Below, one piece after another: positions 45,279-55,465 of a stretch of DNA of 64,000 bases (the first letter of the stretch is position 1; each line of letters opens with the position of its first letter). The position numbers and the translations under genes are program-made. The notes below the pieces were generated by a model. The model was not told where the DNA came from, did no database searches, and saw only the letters and a program-made list of their open reading frames with translations. The stretch is from Bifidobacterium polysaccharolyticum (GTDB lineage Bacteria > Actinomycetota > Actinomycetes > Actinomycetales > Bifidobacteriaceae): assembly GCF_016101585.1 (NCBI RefSeq), contig NZ_JACFQG010000005.1:84478-148477 (forward strand), written 5' to 3'.

Positions 45279-46577
45279 ATGAATGATATCGGCAGTAGGG
45301 AAGGATCCGGGTTTGATCGAATATCGGCCTGGGTCCGCAACGGAGTCGCCTCACTCCTGGCTCTGTTGACCGTCGTGGCCATGGCGGGCTGTGGTTCCGC
45401 GGATTCAGGCCTGGTCACCCTGGACTTCTTCCAGTTCAAATTCGAGGCCGCCGACCAGTTCAAGGCCATGGTGGCACAATTCGAGAAGGAGAATCCTGAC
45501 ATCAGGGTGAACATCAACAATTCGGCCGATGCCCAGACGGATTTGCGTACCCGTCTGGTCAAAAACCGGGTGCCCGATGTCATCACATTCAACGGCGATA
45601 TCAGCTTCGGCATGTTCGCGGCATCCGGGGTCTTCCATGATTTCACTGACGATCCCCTGGTCAAGGAGCTCAATCCGGGCATGGTGTCGATAGCCAGGAA
45701 CCTGGTCCAGACCAAGGATCCTTCGGCCAAACGCCTGTATGGCCTGCCCTTTGCCGGCAACGCCAGCGGATACATATACAACAAGACACTTTGGCGAAAG
45801 GCAGGGGTAGATCCTGACAATCCACCGCGTACCTGGTCGGAGTTCACAGCCGTCATGGACAAGTTCAAGGACCAGGGCATCGAACCTGTGCAGGGCACCC
45901 TTTCCGATTCGTGGACCGCTCAGGCTCCCTTGGCTTCACTGGCGGGAACCCTGGTCCCCGAGAGCAGATACAGGGATCTTCTGGCTGGTAAAACCGATTT
46001 CAAGACCCTGTGGACACAACCTGCTCAGCGCGAGGTCGAGCTCTTCAGCCATTCCACTGGCGACAAGGGCGTCACCTATCAGCAGGGCACTCAAAACATG
46101 GCCAAGGGCAAGGTGGCGATCCTTCCTCTGGGAACATACGCCATACCGCAAATCAGGATGATTGATCCGGATGTGGACCTCGGATTCGCCCAGATGCCGG
46201 CCGATGATTCCCCCTCCCGGCAGATACTGACGGCTGGCGACGATGTCATGCTGACCATGGGTGCCACCACCAGGCATCCCAAGGAGGCCATGCGGTTGAT
46301 CCGTTATCTGATGCAGCCCCAGCAGCTGCGCACGTATGCAAAGGCCCAGACTGCCTTCACGCCGACCAGAAAGGTGGAGGCAGGCGATCCGGCTCTGAAC
46401 GGGGTTCTTCCCTTCTTCCAACAGAACCGCCTGGCTGACTTCTGCGACCATTACATCCCCTCTTCCATCAATATCGGCGGCTACCTGCAGACCATGGTCA
46501 CCAAGGGGGATGTGGATGGCTTCATCGGTTCCATGCAGAACGAATGGGACAAGGTCCAGGCAAGGAACTTCCAATGA
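45279..46577 (+). CDS. ABC sugar-binding lipoprotein (CUT1)
   Basis: 432 residues. The signal sequence ends in a lipobox, VAMAGC, at about residues 33-38, so the mature protein is lipid-anchored. The rest is a family 1 extracellular solute-binding fold ([58 protein letters not shown]). AAAGGAG precedes the ATG. It is the first gene of the transporter operon, overlapping the permease start by four bases. With GH36 and GH13 enzymes under apparent common control, alpha-galactosides or isomalto-/raffinose-type oligosaccharides are likely ligands. Confidence 0.9.
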   Translation: MNDIGSREGSGFDRISAWVRNGVASLLALLTVVAMAGCGSADSGLVTLDFFQFKFEAADQFKAMVAQFEKENPDIRVNINNSADAQTDLRTRLVKNRVPDVITFNGDISFGMFAASGVFHDFTDDPLVKELNPGMVSIARNLVQTKDPSAKRLYGLPFAGNASGYIYNKTLWRKAGVDPDNPPRTWSEFTAVMDKFKDQGIEPVQGTLSDSWTAQAPLASLAGTLVPESRYRDLLAGKTDFKTLWTQPAQREVELFSHSTGDKGVTYQQGTQNMAKGKVAILPLGTYAIPQIRMIDPDVDLGFAQMPADDSPSRQILTAGDDVMLTMGATTRHPKEAMRLIRYLMQPQQLRTYAKAQTAFTPTRKVEAGDPALNGVLPFFQQNRLADFCDHYIPSSINIGGYLQTMVTKGDVDGFIGSMQNEWDKVQARNFQ

Positions 46578-47536
46578 TGAAAGGTCAGGATTCAGACATG
46601 GCACAATCCAAGGTCGTCGGCATCCGTACCGCTGACGTAACAGCCAAGGCCGGAAAACGGCCTTCAAAGTTCTCCAATCGCAAAGTGGACCGCGCCTTCT
46701 ACTGGATGGCGGTCCCTGCGGCACTTATCTTCACGCTCTTCCTCTATGTGCCCTTCCTCCAGGGTGTGGCCTACTCCTTCACGAATTCCCAGGGATACGG
46801 GCGCTTCTCATGGATCGGCTTCAAGAATTACGGAGCCCTCTTCCGTGACGGCCGTGTGGGCCACGCTTACCTGTTCACGCTGCTGATCGCCATTCTGATC
46901 ACCCTGTTGGTCAACTTCATCGCCCTGTTCATCTCGGTGGCACTGAATGGAAAGATCGCCTTCAAGAACGGGTTCCGGGTCATCTATTTCATCCCCTATA
47001 CGCTCTCGGTTCTGGTCATCGGCTATGTCTTCAAGTACATCTTCATGACGCCCCTGCCGGCTCTGGGGAAGGCTCTGGGCATCGGCTGGCTCTCCCAGTC
47101 CCTGCTGACCAGCGAGCACTATGCATGGGTCCCTATCGTCTTCCTCTCGGTCTGGCAGGCAGTGGCCTATTCAACCCTGATCTATCTGGCGGGTCTGCAG
47201 ACCATCGACTCGGAGGTCTATGAGGCCGCATCCATCGATGGCGCCAACGAGTGGCAGAAATTCTGGAGGATCACCTTCCCCTTGATTGGCCCATTCTTCA
47301 CAATCAATCTGGTGCTGACCCTGAAGAATGCCTTCAACACCTTCGATCAGGTGGTGGCCTTGACCGCAGGAGGACCTGACTCCAAGACAGAAACAGTCAC
47401 CTATCTCATATACAAGGGCGGCCTTACCGGAGGCGAGTACGCCTATCAGACGGCCAATGCGGTCATGTTCTTCATCGTCCTGGCTGTGATCGCGTTTATC
47501 CAGCTGGGCATTTCCAGAAGAGGGGAGAAGATTTGA
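46574..47536 (+). CDS. ABC sugar permease, MalF type
   Basis: 320 residues with six or so membrane helices and the cytoplasmic EAA loop [22 protein letters not shown] that docks the ATPase. The start ATG overlaps the stop of the binding-protein gene (ATGA). It is the first of a permease pair. No ATPase gene is nearby, as is usual for CUT1 systems that share an MsmK-type ATPase. Confidence 0.92.
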   Translation: MMKGQDSDMAQSKVVGIRTADVTAKAGKRPSKFSNRKVDRAFYWMAVPAALIFTLFLYVPFLQGVAYSFTNSQGYGRFSWIGFKNYGALFRDGRVGHAYLFTLLIAILITLLVNFIALFISVALNGKIAFKNGFRVIYFIPYTLSVLVIGYVFKYIFMTPLPALGKALGIGWLSQSLLTSEHYAWVPIVFLSVWQAVAYSTLIYLAGLQTIDSEVYEAASIDGANEWQKFWRITFPLIGPFFTINLVLTLKNAFNTFDQVVALTAGGPDSKTETVTYLIYKGGLTGGEYAYQTANAVMFFIVLAVIAFIQLGISRRGEKI

Positions 47537-47537
47537 G

Positions 47538-48437
47538 ATGGCACAGACAGCGCTTATGCAACCGCAGACATCTGAACAATCAACAGGAATAAGTGGAAGG
47601 CGGCATTGGGGATTTACGGGATCGCGCCTCAAAAGGGTCAACTGGTGGCTGACGGCCACTGTGGCCGTCCTCTCCCTGACGATTCTTGTGCCGCTCTATT
47701 TCACCGTGGTCACGGCTCTGAAGACTCCTGCGGAGGCCGGAACCTTCAGCCTGCCTTCCTCCTGGCAGTGGCACAATTTCGCCGATGCCTGGAACAAGGT
47801 CAACTATCCCAAGGCTGCGCTGAATTCGGCCATCGTCACGGTCTGCGCAGTGGCACTCACCCTGCTGACCAACACCTTCGTGGCCTATGCCGTGGCCAGG
47901 AATATGGACAAGCGCTTCTTCCGCTTCCTCTACTACTTCTTCATCGCGGCCATGTTCGTCCCCTTCCCCGTGGTCATGCTTCCCATCGCCAAGCAGTTCG
48001 GCAGCTGGCACTTGGACAACGTACCCGGTCTGATCCTGCTTTACGTGGTGTTGGGCCTGGGCACCAACCTCTTCATCGCCACGGGGTTCATCCGATCCAT
48101 CCCCACCGCTCTTGAGGAGGCCGCCCGCCTGGATGGCGCAGGCACCTGGAGGATATTCTGGACCATCATCTTCCCTCTGATGGGGCCGATCAATGCGACC
48201 ATCGCCATCACCACGGCCCTCTGGGCCTGGAACGATTTCCTCATGCCGCTGATTGTCCTGACGGATCAGACCAGCCAGACCATCCCACTGGCGCAATATG
48301 TCTTCAGCTCCCAGTTCGCCACCAACTACCCGATGGCATTCTCCAGCTACCTGATGGCCCTGGCGCCCATCCTGATCGTTTACTTGTTCGCACAGAAGTG
48401 GGTCATCAGCGGCGTCATGAGAGGAGCTGTCAAGTAG
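47538..48437 (+). CDS. ABC sugar permease, MalG type
   Basis: 299 residues, six membrane helices, EAA loop EEAARLDGAGTWRIFWTIIFPLM. It starts one base after the stop of the first permease, so the two are translationally coupled. It forms the heterodimeric channel with that protein. Confidence 0.93.
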   Translation: MAQTALMQPQTSEQSTGISGRRHWGFTGSRLKRVNWWLTATVAVLSLTILVPLYFTVVTALKTPAEAGTFSLPSSWQWHNFADAWNKVNYPKAALNSAIVTVCAVALTLLTNTFVAYAVARNMDKRFFRFLYYFFIAAMFVPFPVVMLPIAKQFGSWHLDNVPGLILLYVVLGLGTNLFIATGFIRSIPTALEEAARLDGAGTWRIFWTIIFPLMGPINATIAITTALWAWNDFLMPLIVLTDQTSQTIPLAQYVFSSQFATNYPMAFSSYLMALAPILIVYLFAQKWVISGVMRGAVK

Positions 48438-48525
48438 CCCTGCCAGGACAGGCAGTTCTGGTCAGCCTATAGTAGAGGTCACAGAACAAGGAAGTCCCAG
48501 GAATCCAATCTTCGTGAGGAGGACC

Positions 48526-50436
48526 ATGACCCAGGAAGAACGCATGCAGCTGCCCGACCAGGTACGGACCAACGGAGCCACCCCTAATCCCTGGTGGGCC
48601 AACGCGGTGGTCTACCAAATTTATCCGCGGTCCTTCCAGGACACCAACGGCGACGGCTTTGGCGATCTGCCGGGCATCACACAGCGGCTGGACTACCTGG
48701 CGGATCTGGGTGTGGACGTGATCTGGCTGAGCCCGGTCTACAAGTCCCCCCAGGACGACAACGGCTACGACATCGCCGATTATCAGGACATCGACCCCAT
48801 CTTCGGCACCATGGACGATATGGACGAGCTTCTGGACCAGGCCCACCGGCGGGGGATCAAGGTGGTCATGGACCTGGTGGTCAACCACACCTCGGATGAG
48901 CACGCCTGGTTCCAGGCCTCCCGCAACAGGGAGGACCCGCACGCCGACTGGTACTGGTGGCGGCCCGCCAAGGCCGGCCACGAACCCGGCACCCCTGGCG
49001 CAGAGCCCAACAAATGGGGGTCCTACTTTGGAGGCTCCGTCTGGCAATACGATCCGCAGCGCGGCGAATACTACCTGCACCTGTTCTCCAAGAAGCAGCC
49101 CGACCTCAACTGGGAGAACCCCCAGGTCCGGCAGGCCGTCTTCGACATGATGAACTGGTGGATGGACCGGGGCATCGACGGGTTCCGTATGGATGTGATC
49201 GTCATGATTTCCAAGACTGTCGACTCCGAGGGCCGCCTTCCCGGCGAGGATGGATCGGCCATCGCTGACGGTCCCGTTGGGCCCGAGGGTTATTCATCCT
49301 CGGTGCCTTTCTGTGTGGATGGTCCCAGGCTGGATGAATTCCTCAGGCAGATGCGCAGCCAGGTCTTCCAGGGTCGGCAGGGCTATCTGACCGTCGGAGA
49401 GGCTCCCAGTCTGGCGCCTGCCCGCAGCGGGCAGATCACCGACCCGGCCAACCACGAGCTGGACATGCTCTTCCTCTTCACCCAGACCGAGGTTGACACC
49501 GGGGACAGCAAGTGGGACATCCGTCCCTTCCGAGTTCCCCGGCTCAAGGCTGCCATGGACGAGCAGCAACAGGCTGTGGCCAAGGCCGGATGGGCCAGCC
49601 TCTACTTCGACAACCACGACCAGCCCAGGATCGTCTCCCGCTGGGGCGACACCTCCAGTGAGGAGCTGCGCTCGCGTTCGGCCAAGGCCCTGGGGCTCCT
49701 CCTGCACATGCACCGGGGGACCCCCTACATCTATCAGGGCGAGGAGCTGGGCATGACCAATGCCGGCTTCACCAGCCTCAACCAGTACCAGGATCTGGAG
49801 TCCATCAACCTCTACCATCAGCGGGTCGATCAGGCGCACGAGCAGGATCCGGAGTCCATGATGGCCGCCCTGGCCTATATGAGCCGCGACAACGCCCGCA
49901 CCCCCATGCAGTGGGACTCCACCAAGTTCGCCGGCTTCACGGCTCCATACGCCCCCAAGGAGCCCTGGCTGGCCGTCAATCCCAATAGGGATAAGGTCAA
50001 CGCCAAGACCGAGCTGCGTGACCCGGACTCGGTCCTGGCCTTCTACCGGGAGCTGATCCGCCTGCGTCATACCAATCCGGTCGTGGCGGCCGGCGACTTC
50101 ACCCTTCTGGATCCGGATGCGGACCAGATTTACTCATTCACCCGTTCCCTGGACCAGGCGCCCGAGCCCAAGTCGGGACCCGAGGCTGCCAGCGTGCTGG
50201 ATGCCCTGCCCTGTCAGCGCCTGCTGGTTGTGGTCAATCTGAGCAGCCGCCCGGCCTCACTGCCGCCTGAAACCGCCGCACTTCTGGGCCTGGATCAAAC
50301 CGGATTGACCTCCATGGCTCTCGGAGCGGTGGACCCCGATCGGATCCTCATATCAACCTACAGACCGGAGCAAACCGCCAGCTCCCTGCTGACCGGCCGC
50401 CTCTCCCCCTGGGAGGGCTTCGTCTACCGACTCTGA
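48526..50436 (+). CDS. GH13 alpha-glucosidase / oligo-1,6-glucosidase
   Basis: 636 residues, cytosolic GH13_31-like enzyme. Conserved regions are DLVVNHTSDEHAWF, GFRMDVI with nucleophile Asp223, TVGEAPS with acid/base Glu292, and YFDNHDQPR with Asp365. The Val after the nucleophile motif fits the alpha-1,6-preferring subgroup. GAGGAGG precedes the ATG. It is the last gene of the ABC operon (88 bases after the second permease). It releases glucose from isomaltose-like or sucrose-like oligosaccharides; the exact linkage is not fixed by sequence. Confidence 0.92.
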   Translation: MTQEERMQLPDQVRTNGATPNPWWANAVVYQIYPRSFQDTNGDGFGDLPGITQRLDYLADLGVDVIWLSPVYKSPQDDNGYDIADYQDIDPIFGTMDDMDELLDQAHRRGIKVVMDLVVNHTSDEHAWFQASRNREDPHADWYWWRPAKAGHEPGTPGAEPNKWGSYFGGSVWQYDPQRGEYYLHLFSKKQPDLNWENPQVRQAVFDMMNWWMDRGIDGFRMDVIVMISKTVDSEGRLPGEDGSAIADGPVGPEGYSSSVPFCVDGPRLDEFLRQMRSQVFQGRQGYLTVGEAPSLAPARSGQITDPANHELDMLFLFTQTEVDTGDSKWDIRPFRVPRLKAAMDEQQQAVAKAGWASLYFDNHDQPRIVSRWGDTSSEELRSRSAKALGLLLHMHRGTPYIYQGEELGMTNAGFTSLNQYQDLESINLYHQRVDQAHEQDPESMMAALAYMSRDNARTPMQWDSTKFAGFTAPYAPKEPWLAVNPNRDKVNAKTELRDPDSVLAFYRELIRLRHTNPVVAAGDFTLLDPDADQIYSFTRSLDQAPEPKSGPEAASVLDALPCQRLLVVVNLSSRPASLPPETAALLGLDQTGLTSMALGAVDPDRILISTYRPEQTASSLLTGRLSPWEGFVYRL

Positions 50437-50598
50437 GGAAAACCCCGCCGTCGGCACGCTTTCCAGGCTAGAGTGGAAGTCAGCGATGCCCTGATGGGCC
50501 TGTGCGGACCGGTCGGGTCCGCGGGTCCCGGGGCGATGGGTTCGCGCTGTGGTCAATCCCGACGATTCCGGCGCGGACGGGAAAAGAAAGCGGGTTGC

Positions 50599-53064
50599 AT
50601 GTCTCGTCTGATCATCGTCTCCAACCGTTTGCCCATGTCCTTGCAGGCACAGGAGGACGGCTCTTACACCTTGCGACAGAACGTGGGGGGACTGGCCACG
50701 GCCATCGGCCCCTACCACCGTTCCCATAAGGACAGCCTCTGGATCGGCTGGAGCGGCATCGATCCGCAAAAGTACTCGGAAAAGGAGCTGGACCGCATCC
50801 GTCAGGCCTACCGGGAGAGCCGGTGCATTCCTATCTTCCTGAGCAAGGAGGAGCTGAATGGATACTATGCCGGATTCTCCAACAACACCCTCTGGCCGCT
50901 CTTCCATGACTTCTCGCATGAGGCCGTCTTCCGCCAGGAGGACTGGGAGATGTACCGCAAGGTCAACATGCGCTTCGCACAGGTGGTGGAGCCGCTCATC
51001 CGCAAGGGCGACACCATCTGGGTCCAGGACTACCACCTGATGCTCCTGCCCAAGATGTTGCGCGAACGTTACCCTGATGCCTCCATCGGCTGGTTCCTGC
51101 ACGTACCCTTCCCCAGCGCCGAGATCTTCCGCTCCCTGCCTTGGAGCCGCGAGATACTGGAGGGCGTCCTGGGCGCAAACCTGATCGGCTTCCATACCGT
51201 GGACTTCTCCGCCAGCTTCCTGGCCTCGCTGCACAGGCTGCTGCCAGAACTGCCGGTCAACCGGGACGGTGTGGTCGAGATGCCTGACGGCCACCGCGCA
51301 GCCATCGATGCCTTCCCCATCGGGATCGACTACAACCTCTACCGGCGTACCGCCCACTCCAGTCTGGCCCGGGCCATGCGTCGGGGTATCGACGAGGTCT
51401 GTGGCAAGTCCCCCCGTCATCGCTACCGCACCTCGGTGACGGCTGAGGGCGTGGCGGCCAACGAAGCCGCCGCATCGGACGCCAACTGGTGGAGCCACTA
51501 CATGGAGAAGGACATCCCCGAGTCCACGCTGGCCAAGCAGGCGGCTTCCTCGGTGGGTAGCCGCTCCAACAAGGTCATCGTTTCGGTGGACCGTCTGGAC
51601 TACACCAAGGGTCTGCCCGAACGGCTTCAGGCCTTCGGCCGCATGCTGGACAAGTACCCTGAGTGGGTGGGCCATGTCACCTACTACCTGCTGGCCACCC
51701 CGTCGCGGGAGGTTGTCGAGTCCTATCAGCGGCTCAAGGCCCAGGTGGATCAGCTGGTGGGCGAGATCAACGGTCGCTACTCCCTGCTGGCCTGGACCCC
51801 CATCCACTACATCACCCGCTCCCTGTCCATCAAGCCGGTCTGCGGCATATACACGGCTGGCGACGTAGCTTTGGTCACCCCCCTGCGCGACGGGATGAAT
51901 CTGGTGGCCAAGGAGTACCTGGCCTGCCATGACGGGCGCGACGGCACCCTGGTCCTGTCGGACATGTGCGGGGCCGCCGACGAGCTGACCGATGCTTTCA
52001 TCGTCAATCCCTACGACATCGACATGGTCTGCGAGGCCCTGCACAACGCTCTGGAGATCACCCCAGAGGAGTCCAAGCGGCGCAACATCCGCATGCAGGC
52101 CCGGCTCAAGGTGCGCACCGCAGCCAACTGGTGCACTTCATTCCTCGACTCCCTGCGGCAGGTGTCCGCTCCGGGCATGACCGATAGGAGGCTGCGTATG
52201 GATCATCACAACGCCATCGTTCGTCAGTGGGACGGTGCCCATCGTCGTCTGATTCTGTGCGATTATGACGGAACGCTGACCCCGCTGGTTCGCCGTCCTG
52301 AGCGGGCCAAGCCCACCCAGGCCCTCCGCCGTCTACTGACCCAGGTGGGGAGCAACCCTGATGTGGATTTCCTGCTGGTCTCCGGCCGCAGCCATCAGAT
52401 CATGCAGGACTGGTTCGGCGACCTGCCAGTGGGGCTGATCGCCGAGCACGGCGCCTGGAACCGCAACCTGCCCGGCAGCGACTCGGGCGAGTGGCAGCGG
52501 GCGAAGGGCCTGCCCGACTCCGATACCTGGCAGAAGGTGATCCGGCCCATCATGGATGAGTCGGCCACCAGGGTCCCCAACTCCTTCGTGGAGAGCAAGT
52601 CCGATGCGGTGGCCTGGCACTACCGGATGAGCGATGCCCAGGTGGCCGACCAGGAGCGTCAGGATCTGCTCCGTCGTCTGCGCGGCGTAGTAGTCGGCCT
52701 AGGACTGATGATCATGGAGAATTCCAAGGTCGTCGAGGTCACCCCCGTAGCCACCAGCAAGGGCCAGGCCATCCTGCCCTTCGTCAACAGCGGTGACTAC
52801 GACTTCATGATGGCCTTGGGCGACGATGACACCGACGAGACCATGTTCGCCGTCATGCCCGATAAGGGCTGGACCATCAAGGTCGGGCCCGGCCAGACCA
52901 AGGCACGGCTGCGGGTCAACGATCCGACCGCGGTCACTCTGCTGCTGGCCGACTTGGGTGCCGGCGTTACCCATGACTCTAATGAGCCCGTGGCATCCCA
53001 CGGCTTCCGCGACGACCATACCGTGGTCGACGAGGCACATGCCCGGCTCACTGACGACAAGTAA
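50599..53064 (+). CDS. otsAB: Bifunctional trehalose-6-phosphate synthase/phosphatase
   Basis: 821 residues. Residues 1-~510 are a GT20 glycosyltransferase: SNRLPMS at the N-terminus, VGGLATAIG, VQDYHLMLLP, GFHTVDFSASFL, VDRLDYTKGLPERL, and TPLRDGMNLVAKEY. Residues ~535-821 are a HAD phosphatase: DYDGTLTP with nucleophile Asp, VSGRSHQIM, GLIAEHGAW, and GDDDTDETMF. One protein should therefore make trehalose from UDP-glucose and glucose-6-P via T6P. Such fusions are common in eukaryotes and some bacteria but less so in actinobacteria, which usually have separate genes. The ATG at the conserved SRLIIVSNRLP is chosen; the frame is open upstream. The ribosome site is weak. Confidence 0.92.
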   Translation: MSRLIIVSNRLPMSLQAQEDGSYTLRQNVGGLATAIGPYHRSHKDSLWIGWSGIDPQKYSEKELDRIRQAYRESRCIPIFLSKEELNGYYAGFSNNTLWPLFHDFSHEAVFRQEDWEMYRKVNMRFAQVVEPLIRKGDTIWVQDYHLMLLPKMLRERYPDASIGWFLHVPFPSAEIFRSLPWSREILEGVLGANLIGFHTVDFSASFLASLHRLLPELPVNRDGVVEMPDGHRAAIDAFPIGIDYNLYRRTAHSSLARAMRRGIDEVCGKSPRHRYRTSVTAEGVAANEAAASDANWWSHYMEKDIPESTLAKQAASSVGSRSNKVIVSVDRLDYTKGLPERLQAFGRMLDKYPEWVGHVTYYLLATPSREVVESYQRLKAQVDQLVGEINGRYSLLAWTPIHYITRSLSIKPVCGIYTAGDVALVTPLRDGMNLVAKEYLACHDGRDGTLVLSDMCGAADELTDAFIVNPYDIDMVCEALHNALEITPEESKRRNIRMQARLKVRTAANWCTSFLDSLRQVSAPGMTDRRLRMDHHNAIVRQWDGAHRRLILCDYDGTLTPLVRRPERAKPTQALRRLLTQVGSNPDVDFLLVSGRSHQIMQDWFGDLPVGLIAEHGAWNRNLPGSDSGEWQRAKGLPDSDTWQKVIRPIMDESATRVPNSFVESKSDAVAWHYRMSDAQVADQERQDLLRRLRGVVVGLGLMIMENSKVVEVTPVATSKGQAILPFVNSGDYDFMMALGDDDTDETMFAVMPDKGWTIKVGPGQTKARLRVNDPTAVTLLLADLGAGVTHDSNEPVASHGFRDDHTVVDEAHARLTDDK

Positions 53065-53521
53065 GGCAGGTCACCGCTAACCGCTACCGGTGGCAGCTAG
53101 TGAATGCCGGCAAGTTTACGAGTGGCTGGTGGCGATCACCAACCACCGGCGACAGCCTGCAATGACCATGGTCGGTCTGTTGCGACCGTTGCCTTCTGTC
53201 GCCTGTCCTGTCTGTCGGTGGCGACTGGTGAGGGGTGTGGGTAACTATTGGCCGCAGACGGACTTTTGCTCATCATGCCGACTTGTTTGTCCAGCTTGAT
53301 CGCATTGGCGAACCAATCTGTCTGTTGGCACGCCAATCCGTCTGCTGCTGGTGACTCACCTGGTTATCGGTCTGGTTGTTTCAATCCTCTCTCATACTTG
53401 TCTGGTCCTTGGGTGCCCAAACGTCCGATTGCTCACATGTTTTGGTTTTCTGGCATGTTTGGGTGTCCACCATGTTGACGGCTAACCCCATTGGTCGTGC
53501 CCGGACGACCATACTTGGAGC
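53065..53521. other. Intergenic region before ilvA
   Basis: About 457 bases without a supportable gene. Short, imperfect inverted repeats occur near 53120-53150 (GGTGGCGATCACCAACC). The second half is T/G-rich on the + strand. No clear promoter or riboswitch was found. Confidence 0.55.
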
Positions 53522-54787
53522 ATGGATACTTCAACAATCACTGCCTCTCTTGAGGCCGATCATGCCGCCGATCTGCGCAACGCCGCCCAACGTTTGGAAG
53601 GTGTTGCCCGCCATACCCTTATCGAGGAATCCGATGACCTGGGTGCTCGGATAGGCCATCGCGTTCTGCTCAAGCCGGAGAATCTGCAGCTGACTGGATC
53701 CTTCAAGATTCGCGGAGCTTACAACAAGGTGGCCTCGCTGAATCAGGACGAGCTGGACCGCGGCATCGTCACCGCTTCAGCTGGCAATCATGCCCAGGGG
53801 GTGGCTTTTGCCGCACGTAGCAGAGGTGCGAAGGCCACGATTGTCATGCCCCGAATAACGCCGCCGCTCAAGGTCGATGCCACCCGGGCCTATGGTGCCG
53901 AGGTTGTCCTGCAAGGCGAGGTCTTCGATGAAAGCTCTGATTACGCCTTGGGTCTGGCACGTGATCGCGGCATGACCTTCGTCCCGCCTTTTGACGACTA
54001 CGAGGTCGTCTGTGGTCAGGGGACCATCGCCATGGAAATTCTTCAGGACGTGCCCGATGTCACCGATATCGTGGTTCCACTGGGTGGGGGCGGGCTGGGC
54101 GCTGGCGTGGCGCTCGCCGTAAAGACCTTCAAGCCTGAGGTCAGAGTCATTGGAGCCACCCCGGTCGGATCTCCGGCCTGGCGTGAATCTCTGACAGCTG
54201 GTCATGTGGTCGCAGCAGATCAGATGCATACGGCTGCCGAGGGCGTAGCCGTCAGACGTCCCGGCGATCTGAACTATGCTCTGCTCAGCCGCTATATGGA
54301 TGATCTGGTCCAGGTGACTGAAAGCGACATCTCCGAAATGATCTTATTCATGCTCGAGAAGCACAAACTGGTGGTCGAGGCGGCTGGCGCCGTCTCCCTG
54401 GCAGCACTGGGTCAGTTGGATCTACAATCCGATGTCTTCCGATCGGCCCCGGGTCCGCATGTGATCGTCCCCATCATCTCGGGTGGCAATATCGATACGG
54501 TCACCATGGGTGCAGTCATCCAGAGGGGGATGATCTCCCGCGGGCGCATCATGCAGTTCGGGGTGGAGTTGCCCGATGTTCCCGGCCAGCTGGTCAAGGT
54601 GGCCACGGTCCTGGCCGATTTGCGTGCCAACGTGATCGAGCTCAACCACGACCAGTTCAAATCCTCCGGCCACTATGACAACGGCGTGCTCTTGGAGGTG
54701 ACTGTGGAGACCAACGGCCCCGATCACATCACCCAGATTCTGGACACCTTGCGCAGCCACGGCTTCCAGGTCCATCAGAACTACTGA
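53522..54787 (+). CDS. ilvA: Threonine ammonia-lyase (threonine dehydratase)
   Basis: 421-residue PLP enzyme. The catalytic Lys62 lies in GSFKIRGAYNK, with ASAGNHAQGVAFAAR, VPLGGGGLGAGVAL and HVIVPIISGGNID completing the cofactor site. A C-terminal ACT-like domain (about residues 340-421) is present, with GVELPDVPGQLVKVATVLADL. This is the short, single-ACT type resembling TdcB-like or CimA-independent IlvA proteins. It deaminates threonine to 2-oxobutyrate for isoleucine synthesis or catabolism. Allosteric control by isoleucine or valine cannot be read from sequence. Confidence 0.93.
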   Translation: MDTSTITASLEADHAADLRNAAQRLEGVARHTLIEESDDLGARIGHRVLLKPENLQLTGSFKIRGAYNKVASLNQDELDRGIVTASAGNHAQGVAFAARSRGAKATIVMPRITPPLKVDATRAYGAEVVLQGEVFDESSDYALGLARDRGMTFVPPFDDYEVVCGQGTIAMEILQDVPDVTDIVVPLGGGGLGAGVALAVKTFKPEVRVIGATPVGSPAWRESLTAGHVVAADQMHTAAEGVAVRRPGDLNYALLSRYMDDLVQVTESDISEMILFMLEKHKLVVEAAGAVSLAALGQLDLQSDVFRSAPGPHVIVPIISGGNIDTVTMGAVIQRGMISRGRIMQFGVELPDVPGQLVKVATVLADLRANVIELNHDQFKSSGHYDNGVLLEVTVETNGPDHITQILDTLRSHGFQVHQNY

Positions 54788-54961
54788 GCATGGTTTCCCA
54801 ATCGGCCCGGGGCCCGGTATCCATCTTTCCAGGTTCCGCGATAAGGATGATGGCCGATAGAACAGTCAGACTGGCTGTCGCCAATGCTGAACTTGGCTGA
54901 TGGGCCCGACAGATTCTTGTATGGCCCAACTATGGCGATCCTTGCGCTGTCTTTCGTCTCG

Positions 54962-55457
54962 TCACAGGCGGACTCCGCCTTTCTCGATGCTGTAATGAAG
55001 CCTGCCCTTTGCGCCGGCGTCGGCCAGGGCCGCGTTCCAGAGAGCGGCTACATGTTTCAGCGACTGTTTGAATCTAGTGACGAAGTTTCGTGTTTCGGCA
55101 TAGTTCGAGCCCATCTGGTTCTGGAGCGATTTTCAGGTGATGAGCGGGGTCTGGTAGGCGCGTGAATGGTTGAGAGCGTATATGCGCTCGACACCATGCG
55201 TAGATGTCGGAGTAGGACAGGGCGCTGATCTGGCGTTTGAAGTTCTCGTAATCGGTTTTACAGGGCTTGCGTTGGATGCCCAGGTCTCCCATCAGCTGCC
55301 GCAGTGCGGAGGGGAGCATGATGACGCGGCTGGTCTTGTGCTTCTTCTGGCGCACGACTTGGGTGCTAATCCGCACCATGAGCAGCCTGGTTTCCCGTAC
55401 GACCAGATGTGGGTCATGCCCTTCCCCAGGGTCGTCACGGTCTGCGGGTGGAGGACG
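54962..55457 (-). pseudogene. Frameshifted remnant of a plasmid replication initiator (RepA_C-like)
   Basis: Three successive - strand frames read like one broken protein. First comes WSYGKP (about 55395-55415). Next is RLLMVRISTQVVRQKKHKTSR then LPSALRQLMGDLGI then NFKRQISALSYSDI (55379 down to about 55220). Last is LQNQMGSNYAETRNFVTRF, SLKHVAALW and ending GGVRL (about 55120 to the stop at 54962). The order PYG-KPRLLL-x-WI-STEA, LGxS...LG, then QFGSxYxxxRxF with a final GLxL block is that of RepA_C-type plasmid initiators. There is no intact start or frame. The family assignment is mine from pattern memory and should be searched. Confidence 0.5.
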
Positions 55458-55465
55458 TAGGTATA

